Shown: positions 44,001 to 55,290, counted from the stretch's first letter. The stretch: DNA of 64,000 bases from Rosa chinensis (GCF_002994745.2 NC_037090.1:25781501-25845500), one strand, 5' to 3'. The notes: generated by a model not told the origin, from the letters alone. Numbers and translations: made by a program.

Positions 44001-46717
44001 CCTATGGCGCGGTATTTCTCCTCGTCAAAGGCCCTTCGCTTCTGCTTGATAGGATAGAAGGATGGCTTGATGGTTAGCTTGTGTGTGATGATTTCAGGAG
44101 AGATACCTGGCATGTCTGCATATGACCATGCAAAGACGGCGGCGTTGTCCCGTAGGAATTGAGTGAGTTCTGCCGCCACCTCTGGGTCTAGCTGAGCTCC
44201 TATGCGGACTGTCCGCTCTGGGTGCTCGTCGGAGATGCTGATGACCCTCAACGATGTTTCTGGATTGACCGGCTCCTTCTTCACATACTTCTTCTCCTCA
44301 TCCCTAGGATCCTCGAAGATATCTGGTGGCGGTGCCTGATTTCCTACCGTTAGGATTTCGTGGCGGTGGGTTGACCGCGCAATGGCGGTTGAGTAGCACT
44401 CTCTTGCCAATTGCTGACTTCCCTTGACACAGCCCGTGCCGTTGGGTGTGGGGAACTTCATGAGAAGCATGTATCCGGCGATGATGCATTTGAGCTTGTT
44501 GAGTGTCGGCCGTCCTATGATGGCGTTATACGAACTGAAACAATCCACAATTATAAATTCAGTATGTACCTCCGCCATACATGGACTGGAGCCGATGGTT
44601 AACCGCATGTAGTCAGAACCCAGCGGTTGAGTGATATCGCCGGAGAAGCTAAGCAATGGTTCATGGTCCTGTAGTAGTTTCTTGTTCCGCTTAAGGTTGC
44701 TGTAACAACCGCTGAATATGACATTGACAGCAGATCCGCTATCCACCAGGATTCTTCCCACTGACCATCTGTCGAGAATGGCATCGATCAGAAATGGGTC
44801 GTCATGGGGTAGCTGTGCTCCGCGCTCCTCCTCCTCTGAGAAGGTGATGGGCTCCCAACCAGACTTTGGGAGTTTGGCGGATCTCTCGTAGCGGATGTTA
44901 CAGACTTCCTTTGGGTGATTAGCGCGTGCGTAACGCTTTCTTGCCCTGTGAGACATGTTGGTGATTAGAGCCCCGCCATCGATGGTGTTGATGCGGCCTA
45001 GTGGCTCAATGTTGGCAATCACAGGTGGCGGTTGGCGCACCTTGAATTGATCCATCTTGCGGTCACGGTACAAGGTCTCAATGGCCGTTTTGAGAGCGTT
45101 GCAACTGTTGGTATTGTGACCGCTGTCCTCGTGGTATTTGCACCACATGCCTGTGCTTCTTGGCTTGCCCTTTTTGGGGAATTTCGGTGAGGGTGGCGGT
45201 GGTATCCGATCCTTGCACTGATTGTAAATTTCCTCGTACGAGGCTGTGAGGACCGTAAATACCGCATACCGCTGAGAGGACTCCGTCTGCTTGTTGCGAT
45301 TGTCCCCATGGGATGGGCGGTTGCCCTTGTAGTGGTTGTCTTTCTGCCTCTTGTTTTGATAACTGCCCTGTTGCCACTCCCTCTTCTTGTCAGCTGGCTG
45401 TGCAGTGGGGGCCTTGCTGGCGGTCTCCTGATGGCTGGAGGAGGGTTGAGATGATTTTGTTGGTGTTGCTGGTGGCGGTGGGGTTTCTCCATATGTGATA
45501 AACTCTGCCTGGGCATGAATGACCGCCTCACTCATAAGGTGATCATACGCCGCGTTTGGATGATTGTAGTTGAGGTGATAGAGGAATGGTCCCTTGAGGA
45601 GTCCCTGCTTGAAAGCCGCCGAAGCCATTGTTTTGTCGAGATCGCGGCACCGAGATGCTGCCGCCCGCCATCTTGTGACGAATGCCTTCAATGATTCGTC
45701 CTCTCCCTGCCGGACGCCAAACAACTGGCTCGTGTTGTGATGACCGGCGGACAACAAGATGAATCGAGAGAGGAAAGCATGAGATAACGCCTGGAATGAG
45801 CCGATGGACCCTGGCGGACACTCGAAAAACCAACTCATTGCCTCACTATCCAGCGTTTCGCTGAACAAGTGGCACAGGGTGGCGTCATCAAACCCCTTGT
45901 TGTTGGTGACCTTCTTGAACGTGTCCATGTGGACGAAGGGATCGGTCCTACCGCTATAATGTGACATTTTTGGGGTCTTTGCAAACGCTGGTCTGACGGC
46001 TTGCAAAATTGTAGCAGTGAATGGCCCTGGCCTGGACGCGAAGAGTGGGTTTGGGGCTGGCGCCGGGGTGCCTGCCTCCGCCAGGATTAGCCTCTGTTCT
46101 AACTGCTGTATCCTCTCCAAAATTTGGGCAGTTGCGTTGCCAGTGGGGCCTGCTCGGGCGCTCCGCGGAACTGACCCTCGCCCGGGAATGGGTAGATTGC
46201 CCTCAGTCCTTGTTCTAGTCCTCGAGGGGTGGGTGCGCAGTGATGACTCCGCCTCCTGCTCCAACAGTTGGGGGACAAGGGGTGGTCCCATTCCTGCCAG
46301 CTCAGGTGGGTTTAGCGGTACATGCATTTGCACAATGGGTCCTATACCAGCGGTAGGCCGGCTGTGCCTGGTGCTGTGTGACTGCTCACTTCGTGCTGGG
46401 TTGGTGTTTGCGTCCAGCGCCCGTTTTAGCTCGTTGAAACGTGTCATCAGCGTGGCCACCTGCTCTTGGGCCTCAGCCTTTTCCTTGCGTTCCTGCTCGC
46501 GCTCTCTGTTTGCTTTGTGGAGGTCCGCCAGCGCCAGCTCATACAAGGCGGTGAGGTCCTGACCTGGGGGGCGGCTGCTGCCTGGATTTGTTTCACCGCC
46601 AGGGTTGACCGGGGTGCTGAATAGTGCGCGGTTGATGCTTACCGCTGGGTGGGCGGGTTGGGGAACGGCGGACTGGTCTGCCTGCTCCTCGACATTTCCC
46701 CCGCTATCGTTAGTCAT
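41009..46717 (-). CDS. Gag-pol polyprotein of the young Tat element
   Basis: An uninterrupted frame of 1902 residues starting about 50 bp after the LTR. Domains with approximate residues: gag capsid-type domain 265-375 (FKKVTNNKGF ... MASAAFKQGLL); zinc-knuckle-like CKYHEDSGHNTNSC at about 525; aspartic protease with LVDSGSA at about 660; reverse transcriptase about 880-1060 with the YVDD active site at about 1043; first RNase H about 1130-1300, lacking the classical catalytic TDAS context; second, archaeal-type RNase H about 1338-1460 (VEGSAY, AEYEAL, FSDSQLV); integrase with the HGGECRNH ... CHKC zinc finger at about 1559-1600 and catalytic D, D, E at about 1627, 1689 and 1725; a GPY/F-like module (WEGPYKIVEV) near 1870. 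Dual RNase H places it in the Tat lineage. The first acidic residue of RNase H 2 is Glu (VEG) rather than the usual Asp (VDG). Confidence 0.95.
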   Translation of the reverse strand: MTNDSGGNVEEQADQSAVPQPAHPAVSINRALFSTPVNPGGETNPGSSRPPGQDLTALYELALADLHKANREREQERKEKAEAQEQVATLMTRFNELKRALDANTNPARSEQSHSTRHSRPTAGIGPIVQMHVPLNPPELAGMGPPLVPQLLEQEAESSLRTHPSRTRTRTEGNLPIPGRGSVPRSARAGPTGNATAQILERIQQLEQRLILAEAGTPAPAPNPLFASRPGPFTATILQAVRPAFAKTPKMSHYSGRTDPFVHMDTFKKVTNNKGFDDATLCHLFSETLDSEAMSWFFECPPGSIGSFQALSHAFLSRFILLSAGHHNTSQLFGVRQGEDESLKAFVTRWRAAASRCRDLDKTMASAAFKQGLLKGPFLYHLNYNHPNAAYDHLMSEAVIHAQAEFITYGETPPPPATPTKSSQPSSSHQETASKAPTAQPADKKREWQQGSYQNKRQKDNHYKGNRPSHGDNRNKQTESSQRYAVFTVLTASYEEIYNQCKDRIPPPPSPKFPKKGKPRSTGMWCKYHEDSGHNTNSCNALKTAIETLYRDRKMDQFKVRQPPPVIANIEPLGRINTIDGGALITNMSHRARKRYARANHPKEVCNIRYERSAKLPKSGWEPITFSEEEERGAQLPHDDPFLIDAILDRWSVGRILVDSGSAVNVIFSGCYSNLKRNKKLLQDHEPLLSFSGDITQPLGSDYMRLTIGSSPCMAEVHTEFIIVDCFSSYNAIIGRPTLNKLKCIIAGYMLLMKFPTPNGTGCVKGSQQLARECYSTAIARSTHRHEILTVGNQAPPPDIFEDPRDEEKKYVKKEPVNPETSLRVISISDEHPERTVRIGAQLDPEVAAELTQFLRDNAAVFAWSYADMPGISPEIITHKLTIKPSFYPIKQKRRAFDEEKYRAIGEEVAKLQGMGFIRQVVYPQWISNLVMVKKPSGKWRMCVDFKNLNKACPKDSFPLPRIDQLVDATAGHELLSMMDAFSGYNQIKMHPSDQECTTFTTDKGLYCYNVMPFGLKNAGATYQRLMNAMFAEHLGKIIEVYVDDMLVKSIKASGHVANLKIIVTILLAYGMRLNPEKCFFGVTASKFLGYIVSERGIEANPDKVQAILDLADPEYKVHVQCLQGKLTALSRFISRLTDRCAPFFKLLKTTHKKVINWNPECQTAFRGLKDYLAAVPLLSIPVQGETLFIYLAVSISAVSCAIVRREGQDELPVFYAGRGMNGAETRYPPLEQLALALIVAARRLRQYFQAHTIHVLTNQPLRQVMQNPEHSGRLSKWAIELSEFDIDYKPRAAMKGQAVADFIAELTERQPEPSTQTKSATEIVASAETTPPQSDWNLHVEGSAYAKASGAGVILTGPGGLNAEYALKFNFKASNNMAEYEALIAGLLLAIDSGADNVNIFSDSQLVVNQVNDSFQAKDQQLAAYLGYVKTLLKKFKLHTITQIPREKNAKADSLARLATAQPHQSPADTRVEYLDKPSITKTLAEIFNVQVNPSWMDEIITYKRNGTLPEDKVQARQLQRRATRYNIQHGKLYRQGFTHPNLRCLTPEEGRVVLAEIHGGECRNHSGARSLANRTMRQGYFWPTLGDDARQISRSCHKCQQFADLPHAPAEPLSIIVGPWIHSTWGLDLMGKFQTAKGQFKYIIVAIDYNSKWIEAEPLTAITTAKVIRFLWKNIYCRYGVPHTIITDNGTQFNNDELISFTTNLGTKLRFASVAHPQTNGQVEAANKIIKKLLKKKLDNAKGLWAEKLPEVLWAIRTTPTSATGETPFCMMFGTEAVLPIEVTQPTARVEGYCPENNSAGVNLDKDLLEEKRRKAHLHNLQNKQRVSRFYNARVKARNLQLGDSVMKEVIPPPTKLRPTWEGPYKIVEVVSPGTFYLMDKDGVTSARPWNTEHLLYYYK

Positions 46718-46751
46718 GGTAATTGTGATGGGATGACTTTTTGTTCAAGGT

Positions 46752-46769
46752 TTCCCACAGACGGCGCCA
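46752..46769 (-). other. Primer-binding site of the young Tat element
   Basis: TGGCGCCGTCTGTGGGAA on the minus strand, one base after the LTR end. It is the characteristic PBS of many plant Tat elements; the first nine bases match the 3' end of plant tRNA-Asp. The tRNA is not proven. Confidence 0.8.
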
Positions 46770-46770
46770 A

Positions 46771-47284
46771 TGTTAATGTCTAAAAGTCTAGCGGTAGCTG
46801 GACTTTAGTTAACGCTGATCCGGCGGGCGGATCGATACTTCTGCTGTTAGTGATTCCCGTTACCTGTCAAGTAAAATACAATGGGCTACAGAGGGAGACC
46901 GCGCTGGGCGGTCTTCAACTCTCCGATGCCTAAGTTAGTCAATGTATTTATGTTGACAAAGTAACAGTAGGTAAGTATTGAATGCGTAATAAATGAGGAG
47001 AGAGGAGAGGACCTTTTATAGGTGAGGAAGAGGATGATCTTCTCCTTGTTTTCGATGTGGGACTGATGTGCTTCAGTTCCCAGTTTCAGTAGCTTCTGAT
47101 GCTAACTTGACACGGCGCGTGGCGGCGCGTCGGCGGTGCTTTGGGGTTGATCCGGGGCTCAGGCGGTAACCCGGCTAGCTGTCTTTACGCCAGTCACTTA
47201 TATGGTGGGCGTTGGTACCCCTGGCGGTACAATGAGCGTGACTCATTATAGCTAATTATGCTTGCAAATGCACATGTATGTACA
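46771..47284 (-). repeat. 5' LTR of the young Tat element
   Basis: 514 bp, the promoter LTR for gag-pol. By eye it differs from the 3' LTR at about seven sites (for example near 46858, 46885-46886 and 47115). One base separates it from the PBS. Confidence 0.95.
47012..47022 (-). promoter_or_regulatory. TATA box in the 5' LTR
   Basis: CCTATAAAAGG on the minus strand, about 260 bp inside the LTR; the likely promoter for the gag-pol transcript. The same box occurs at 35808-35818 in the 3' LTR. Confidence 0.65.
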
Positions 47285-47435
47285 GGAAGTCAAACGAAAA
47301 CCCTTATCAAAAGGTTTACGTTAACTGCCCGAACACAAGACCTCCAGTTACAGGCCGCACTCTCGTGTAGACTGTCGTGGTCTTTCCGATGAACAAGTGA
47401 TTCAAAGATTTTCTCTCAACCCACAGTCATCCGAT

Positions 47436-49600
47436 ATGTCAACTGAACAGGGAAGAAATCACCAGCCCGTTACTGAGGGCGACAATATCCCCATCATCTA
47501 GCCTAATGAGGCTGGCAATGCGTCTAACACCACCTAGGCGGTCGCAAGCGCAGTGATGACTTATGACTTTGTGCCCATTCTCGTCCCAAAGAATGCAAGC
47601 ATAGAGGAGCGACTCGCTATCTTTCGACAGAATACAGCCGCATATTATGAAAAGACGGAAAAAACCCTTGAGGAAGATCTTCGAAGGCTCGATGAGCTTT
47701 TGATTTCGGTCCAAAAGCTTGAGCTAGGGTCGCTACAGACACAGGGACATTTGGAAAGTATGACCCAGCAAAACAAGAAAAACCACAAGCAGCTCGTGAC
47801 TCTGATAGATGCCCAGGTTGCTCAGAGCAAACACATTGCAACAGATGTCGCGGCTATTTGCAATGATGGGTCCAATCTCGCAATCCAGGTTGCCATGCAG
47901 AGAGCTGAACTAAATCAGGCTAAAAAGGCTTTGAATAAGGCATTGGGAGACCCCAACACCATCCTAGGATCTCTTGGGCAGCCCTCCGGATTTGGTAAGT
48001 ATGTACCACCGAATGCACTGGAAAAGGCTGGCAACAGCACTGCTACACCCTCTGCAGCTGCTATTGCCACGTCTACTAAAAGTAAGGAAAAAGCCCTTGT
48101 AATTGGCGGCAGAGACAAGGCCACACCACCGGTCGCACAGAAGAGCAAAACTTTGAAAATTGGTGAAGGTACTCTTGCTGAACCTATCGTGTTTACTTAA
48201 TACGACAGTGATGGAGCGGAAAATGTGTACTAGGAGCTCCCAATGAACTAATATGGGATTGATCAGGTGGGCAATCCAATCAAGATAACAGCTGTGGCAA
48301 AAGAAGTGTCCGCACCAGCGCTTACTCTTCAACAATCTACTATTCCCCGGACCATTCGCTTTGGGGAAGGAATAAAGACTACTAGCCAAGCTGCACCGGT
48401 TTTACAAGCTGCTCGCCAGACTACGGCGACACCTCCTCCTCCTGGTCCAGATTATGTGAGACGCAAAGAGGTCGAGGAGATGATCAGGTTGGCTAATCCT
48501 AGGGCCCACCTTGATAAGGTGTATGAGGGGCATTTCCCGCCATATATAATGCTCGCGCCTTTTCCTAAAGGCTATAAAACTATCATATTTTCTACTTTTT
48601 CAGGGAAAGATACTGAGAACGCGGCAACTCATCTGACTAGGTTCAAGGTGCAATGCGGCCAGTACCAGAATGATGATAGCCTCAAGTGCAAAATATTTGG
48701 CACCTCTCTATCTGGAGCCACCTTCACTTGGTTCTCTAAGCTCTGCCCGGGGTCAGTTGCCAATTGGCCAGCGATCTTTCAGGAAACCTTCGGAGCTATA
48801 GAGCCCAAAGTCGATTTGGCTTCCCTTACCCAAATTGCTCAACAACCTATGGAGTCCTTATTGCTTATCTTCAACGATTCCAAATTCAGAAGGCCAAGCT
48901 AAACATGGTTTTGCCAGAAAGTGAATTAGTCAAGTTGGCAATTAAGGGCTTGGAACCACGCCAACGAAAGAAACAACATGGCAGCATGATCCAATCAATG
49001 GGAGAGCTTATGACTGAAGTAGGTAGCTTTGAGCATCTTCTCAGAGAAACAGATGCCAGGAAGAACGCGTCCAAAGGGACGTATATTCCCGGAAAACACC
49101 GTACAGTGGCTGCCCTGAGTTACCAGCTAGCCACCTATGATCCCTATTATCAAGGTGAAGAAGTTTTCTAGGACGAAGATGAAGAGGAGGAGAATGATGT
49201 CTCCGCTTTTGAGCTGACCGGGAGAAAGAACTCAGCCCTGAAGCAGTTGAAATTAACTAAAGAACTAGTCAAGCTCAAGTCCTTAGCTTTCACCAAACCT
49301 GAGTTCGCGATGTATACATACGATGCCAATAAGGCACATGAGATTTTAGATGAGATGATCGCCGCGAAGATGGTGAAGATAGACTTTAGACCCTTCCCCA
49401 GACCAGAATAGCTGAAAGGAAAAAAGTATTGCAAGTTCCACAATCTGTGGAATCATAACATGGCTGACTGTGTGAAGTTAAAGGATCAGATTCAGGTATG
49501 GCTCAATAATGGTAGTTTGCAGGTGGAAGCTCCGGCGACCACGGCAGGATTGGTGAATCTGAACCCTTTCCCCGACCAGAAAAAACCAGAGGAAACCAAC
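47436..49600 (+). pseudogene. gag of the old Tat-type element, broken
   Basis: Starts at the ATG at 47436 (MSTEQGRNHQPVTEGDN) but meets a TAG at 47499. The frame from 47553 then gives a coiled-coil-like N-terminal part (EERLAIFRQNTAAYYEKTEK) up to a TAA at 48198-48200. 48267-48902 carries the capsid-type gag domain (FSTFSGKDTENAATHLTRFK ... ATFTWFSKLCPGSV), a frameshift near 48890 moves reading to 48764-49171, and a zinc-knuckle-like CKFHNLWNHNMADC follows at about 49430. At least three stops or frame changes show that it cannot make a full gag protein. Confidence 0.85.
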
Positions 49601-51487
49601 CCTTGATTTGACTACCAGGGGTCAGGAAGAGAAGAATAAGGAGGCAGAGGTCCAAGCAAAGAAGAAGGCTAGGCCTATCAGCGAGGCATCACCAGTGATT
49701 CTATGCTCGCGGTGCAAAGAGGAGTGTGGCATCCAAGTGTCACATAAAGAGGTCGAGCAGACATTTCATTTTGGCTCATTCCCGCCAATCAAGTGGGCTT
49801 CGCCCTCACGAAATTACCAGCCTTCTTGCCCAAGAGCAAGAGGTAGAACGGAAGAGCAGCCGACCCCAAAAGAGTTCAATTTGTTTAGAAAATTAAGGGT
49901 TGCTGTAGATGAACAGAAACAAGATGAAGAGGCAGGGCGAGCATAAAGATATACTGACTAAACCGTACATCCCGCCTGCTTCAACATCCTCTATCAAGGA
50001 GGGCAAGTGGTACACCAGAGAAAAGGGGAAGGCCGTAGAGATCAGTCCTTCTAAGAAAAGGAAGTTGCAGCGCAGGTTTGGAGAAGCCAAGCGAACATTG
50101 GAGGCTCTGGATCAAGGCCTGATTAAGCCTTCTCAATTGATCAAATCTCTTGAGTAATATCAGAAAGAGATGGAGGCGCTAGCCGCTAAGCCATTAGTGG
50201 CCCCCGTAGCTTTCAGAAACCAGCAAGTGCGACGTCAGGGATGTCCAGGCCTAGTGTTTTATGCAGGATTACCAAAGAAAGGACACCGCCGCTGACTAGG
50301 AAGGAAAGCTCGCAGACCAGGCGGCCAGGTGCCCGAGGCAGGTTGTTTCACAAAGAGCCTGAAGCCAAATCCTCAGTTTTTGAGAGACTGGGGGGCAAGG
50401 ACAACACTTCAGAGAGCTTGTAGTGGAGACCTAAGAAAGTTCAAAGCATGGTGGTCGCGGCCCCAAAAGAGGTCTCAGTAGCGGAACAGAAGCTAGACCC
50501 ACCAAGGCAAGTCACCGTGATACAGGAACACAAACAAGATGAGAAACTGATCCCCGCGGAAGAGTCGTTGGTTGCTTTGGAGGCTAAACAGTTCAACACC
50601 GAAATCCCAGTTGATGAACCCAAGTTCAACCTTAACGACGACATGGACGAGACAAATGTAGTTGACACCACCTGCAACATGGTCTATGTGCTGCCCGCCA
50701 AGTACGCCCTGCTAGTCGCCGCGCAGGAGTGTGTAGAAGTTGAGGAAGGCAGCGAATAGCCTCTTCAGATCACTTCAGCAGCAACAACACCTGTGGAAGA
50801 GGCGGTGTTCTTAGAGACTGAAGATGCTAATAGCAAGGGTCTCTTCATGAGCTTCACAAGACCAACTCTTGCAATGGTACAACACATGAGACCTTTGTAT
50901 ATAATGGCAGACATTGGTGGCACCAAGGTTAGCAAAATCATGGTCGATACTAGAGTCGCTGTCAACGTCGTTACGACAAGAACTATGCAGTTGCTTGGGA
51001 TTAAGAAAGAGAAGATCTAGTCCACCTCTCTAACACTGAAGAACTTTGCGGGGACTGTAATGAAGACATTGGGCTTACTGTTCCTACGTATTAAGGTTGG
51101 TCCCGTAGAAGAACTGGAAAGGTCGGGCCACGCTTTGCCCCACACACAGAATAATTAATGGATTACAACCTTCCACAGGAAGGGATAGAGGCCTTCCATT
51201 CTTTGTATGAAAGGTTATCCTCGTACTTGGTGGAAAAAGAGGCCTATGATCTAGTCGCGACATTAGAGATTGTTAATGAGGAGTTCTCTGATCTTGAAGA
51301 GGAAGAATAGGAAATTCAACTCGCCACAGTGGCATTAGACGACAAGCCTCCAAAGGTTAGGGACCCTACTGAGAAAGTCAATCTGGGAACAATTGATGAG
51401 CCCATGGAAGTGGCTATCAGCACCTATTTAGAGCCTAGCGAGAAGCAGAGGCTCATTGACTTGTTGTTGGAATAAAAGGATTGTTTC
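49601..51487 (+). pseudogene. Spacer and protease region of the old element, broken
   Basis: Short open pieces separated by stops: 49608-49946, 49909-50157, 50448-50759 and 50793-51020. The last carries the aspartic protease, where the usual D-T/S-G active site reads VDTRVAVNVV at about 50941-50970, so the catalytic loop glycine is replaced by Arg. Downstream pieces to 51487 are acidic spacer sequence typical of Tat elements between protease and reverse transcriptase. Confidence 0.8.
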
Positions 51488-53042
51488 GTGGAAAAATACG
51501 AAGACATGCCAGGCCTGTCGCCTAACTTGGTTTGCCATCAGCTACCAACGTTACTTGATAAGAGGCCTGTAAAGCAAGAGCCGCGAACGATGAACTCGAA
51601 GACCCAAGTTCTGGTCAAAGAGCAGGTAGAAAAGATGCATAAGTCAGGCATCATCAGGGTGGCCAAGTACAACCAGTGGCTATCCAATATAGTGCATGTT
51701 CACAAGAAAAACGGCAAAATGAGGGTCTGCGTGGATTACAGAGACCTTACTATGGCTACCCCCAAAGACGTTTATCCCATGTCGGTCGTGGATATATTGG
51801 TAAATGCAGTAGCAGGACATGAACTGTTGTCCTTCATAGACGGGACTGCAGGGTATCACCAGATTTCGGTCGTCGAAGAGGACAGGCACAAGATGGCATT
51901 CCGCTGCCCAGGTTTCGAGGGAGTTTTCGAATATATGGTCATGCCCTTTGGTCTGAATAATGCTAGGGCCACCTATCAGAGAGCCATGAACCTGATCTTC
52001 CATGACATACTTGGAAAGTTCTTAGAGGTTTACATTGATGACATGGTCGTAAAGTCTAAAAATCGAGGGGACCACATTGCGGACCTTAGAAAGGTTTTCA
52101 AGCGCAAGTGGCTACACAAACTCAAGATGAACCCCGCCAAATGCATTTTCGGAGTTCAGGCAGGTGGCTTTCTAGGTTTCATCGTCCACCAAAGGGGCAT
52201 TGAGGTCCTTGAGGATAAGGCGAATGCGGTCATTAATGCGTCTCACCCGCGAACGAAAAAAGAGCTACAGTGGCTACTGGGCAAGATCAATTTTCTGCGG
52301 CGGTTCATCTCTAACTCTGCTGGCAAAATTCAACCTTTTTCCCCATTGCTGAAGCTACAAGGACAAAATGAATATGGTTGGGAGCCTAAACATCAAGAGG
52401 CCATTAATAAAATCAAGGCCTATATCGTAAGCCTACCAGTGCTTGTTCCTCCCAGGCCTGGCTTCCTAGTAAAGTTGTATTTTTTGGTAGCTGAGGCTTC
52501 CATTGGCAGCCTACTCGCTTAGGACGACGAGGATGGAGTAGAGCATGCTATCTTTTACCTCAGTAGGACACTCACAGATTGTGAAACGAGGTACACTCCA
52601 ATGGAAAAGCTGTGTCTCACGCTATACTTCTCAACATGCAAGTTGCGACATTACATGTTATCCTTTACTACTTGCATCATCACTCAGACTGATCTAGTCA
52701 AATATATGTTGTCGCGGCCTATCCTAAGAGGTCGCATTGGCAAGTGGGTGCTCGCATTGTCAGAGTTTTCCCTGCAATATGTCCCACAGAAAGCAGTAAA
52801 GGGGCAAGCCATTGCAGACTTTCTGGCACATCACCCAATGTTGGATGTACCAGCGATACGAGATTTAGAGTTTGCTACTGAAACAATAGATCGACCAGAT
52901 TTGGCGTGCTTGCCAGAGTACATCGCGTTATATCAAGCCACAATCTCACTCCAACTCTGGGTGCTATATTTTGACGATTCAAGAACGGACAGACTGGCGG
53001 GGGCAGGAGTCGTTTTGGAGAACCCAGCCGGCGATTGGTTTT
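51488..53042 (+). pseudogene. Reverse transcriptase and RNase H of the old element, broken
   Basis: 51488-52519 is an open stretch with the reverse transcriptase fold: KMHKSGIIRVAKYNQWLSNI, MRVCVDYRDL, MPFGLNNARATYQRAMN and the active site YIDD at 52031-52042. A TAG at 52520-52522 ends it. The first RNase H continues in the same frame to about 52840 (AIFYLSRTLTDCETRYTPME ... KAVKGQAIADFLA), and the start of the second RNase H (LYFDDSRTDRLAGAGVVLEN) ends at 53042, where a solo LTR has inserted. Confidence 0.9.
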
Positions 53043-54120
53043 TATTGGATCATAATTCATATACATATTTGTGTCCTAAAACATGAAAATTACTTGTTCT
53101 AAAGTCCAATTTATTGTTGACTAATCCAATTCCATTATTTCCCTAATCTTGTACTTTTACTTAACCTTTGTGTTTATTTATATATATTTATATTGTTTTC
53201 CTTATCATGCTAGGAAATGATGGAGAAGCATGGAAATGCACTAACAAGTCAACCTTAGCACATTTTCTTACTCCGGCTTAGAGAAAGCAAGCTAGACAAG
53301 GAAGGAGGGGCGGCATCTTAATCAAACAAACTCCAAATGAGTTGACACTTTCTAGATACATTCTAGACATCCTAAGGATCATTTCTTATGAAGAGTGAAA
53401 GAGCTATTTCGAAGTGTAAGGCCTTCAAAAGATCGGTCAAAGTTTCTGACTAAAAGATGAAAATGGTAAAGCTGGACCTATACTGATTCCGGCAGCATTT
53501 CCGGCCAAACTAAGGTGAACTAAGCTCTGAAATTTTACCAGGATGATTACTTATCAAGGAACATTTTGTATGCAGAAGTCGAAGGCCAATTCTGAAGTCT
53601 CGGTGGAGATTCAATTGAAGGAAGCTTCATAAGCAGAAAACAAAGTCAAAACATGGCCGTTTGGCCTAGAACCTTCTTTGGACGGATTTCTTGTGCATTT
53701 TTGGAAGGTCTATGTCTCTATGATACTGAAATTATCAAGGAGAGCCTTAGAAAAATCCTACAAGATTATGGCAAGATTAGTCCATCATACTATCCTTTTA
53801 ATAATAGGCATCTCTATGCACCTTCTCTCCTTTGGTTATCACATTGACTTTGGTGACCCAAAACCACCCCAACACTCTTCATTTTCTTGTTTCCCATGTA
53901 AAATAAAGAGAGCAGCTGCTCTTCTCTTCTCCTAAGTCATCTTTTCTACTCTACACTCTAATAACTCATCATTACTTCCCTCTTTTTACTCCATCTCTTC
54001 CATACTCTTTGCCCTTGTTTTTAGGATCTATCACCACTCTCATACTCCACCTCCATGCTTCTTACAATGCTTAACCTGCTTTCTTTTGCTTCCATTCATC
54101 ATTTTACTCTTCTCTCTCTT

Positions 54121-54132
54121 CTCTATATAAAC
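54121..54132 (+). promoter_or_regulatory. TATA box of the solo LTR
   Basis: CTCTATATAAAC, preceded by a long pyrimidine-rich stretch and followed by a C/A-rich leader; typical of a retroelement LTR promoter. Confidence 0.5.
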
Positions 54133-54959
54133 ATCCATTCAACACACTCTTAAGGCATCACCTATTCCACCCCATTACATCTTCTTTCTCTCTTCATCTC
54201 CTTCACAAAACCTCCATCTCCACCTCCTAAAATCCAAACCTATAATATCTATACTCCTCAACCTCCATCACCACCACCATTACTCCCTCACTACCACTCA
54301 AGTTGGCCAAAGGAGCATCATATCTTCATCACCATTCCATTCATCATCACCATCAAGAAGCTTATCATCCATCCATTCCACCATCAAGGAGGATTCAAGG
54401 AGCATTGAAGGAGGAAAACAAATGAGGAGCTAGCCATTGATTTGTCAAGCTTCAACTAGTTCATTCTTTCCTTAACTCTTTGATTTACCTTGATGTACTT
54501 TATAAATTTGATGCTAATTTGTATGATTATGAGTGAGTAGTTACTTTGTTAGGGCTAGGGTTGAAAGCCCTAGCCAAACTTTATGAATTGATGTTTTAAT
54601 TGACATTTGATATTATTTGTGATTTTCATCTTCATATGCTAATTCAAGAAGTGAATGCATTCATTCAAACTTAACTAATTTGAATGTGTTGTGTTTGTCA
54701 TCTCATGAAAAAATGTTTAGGGAGTAGTTAACCTTGAGCATTGATAGCATGATAGCATCCTCTATGTGCATATGAAGGTTGTGAGTTAAAATCACCTAGA
54801 TCTAGGATTGGTTTGCTTGCATGATTATCTAAACTCAAACCTTTATGCATCTATGAACAATGAATTGAGACTTAACCAGTAATAGGAATTGTTCTTAGTA
54901 GTTAATTCTAGACTTATCCGGTTGGAATTGATAACATTAAAGGACACTACAAGAAATCT

Positions 54960-55290
54960 GGGCTTTTACCGCCTAAAATTTACGGCGTGCATATTATGCG
55001 CGCTAATATGCACGCCGTAAAAGACTCCTCTCTGTTAGCCTTTTACGGTGTGCTCCAAATGAGCGCCGTAAAAGACTCCTCTTGCTTAGTCTTTTATGGC
55101 GTGCTTTGAATACGCGCCATAAAAAACTTTCTAGTTGGTCTTTCACGGCATGCTTTTAATACGTGCCAAAGCACGCCGTAAAAGACTTTTTCTAGTTGGT
55201 CTTTCACAGCATGCTTTTAACACGTGCCAAAGCACGCCGTAAAAGACTTTTCTAGTTGGTCTTCACGGCATGCGTTTAGAGTGTGCCGTA
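54960..55290. repeat. Left subterminal repeats of the CACTA element
   Basis: Motifs such as ACGGCGTGC, GCACGCCGTAAAAGACT and TAGTTGGTCTTTCACGGCAT recur in direct and inverted order about every 50-60 bp. Confidence 0.9.

Larger units (their letters stand above)
35567..47284 (-). mobile_element. Young, complete Tat-type Ty3/gypsy retrotransposon
   Basis: 11,718 bp on the minus strand, flanked by the 5-bp target duplication GGAAG (35562-35566 and 47285-47289). In transcription order: 5' LTR 47284-46771, PBS next to it, gag-pol 46717-41009, a convergent antisense gene (37878-40598, plus strand), a G-rich leader region of that gene, tandem repeats at 36732-37110, a polypurine tract and the 3' LTR 36080-35567. 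The LTRs differ at about seven of 514 positions by eye, so insertion is recent. Intact termini, PBS, PPT and gag-pol make it potentially autonomous. The antisense gene next to the 3' LTR fits the known habit of Tat-lineage elements to carry additional ORFs. Confidence 0.95.

Noticed and set aside
41370..46562. Plus-strand frames across the gag-pol region
   Set aside because: Shadows of the minus-strand polyprotein; no domains of their own.
53653..53935. Plus-strand frames inside the solo LTR as a gene
   Set aside because: They overlap in two frames, have no domain, and lie in LTR promoter sequence.
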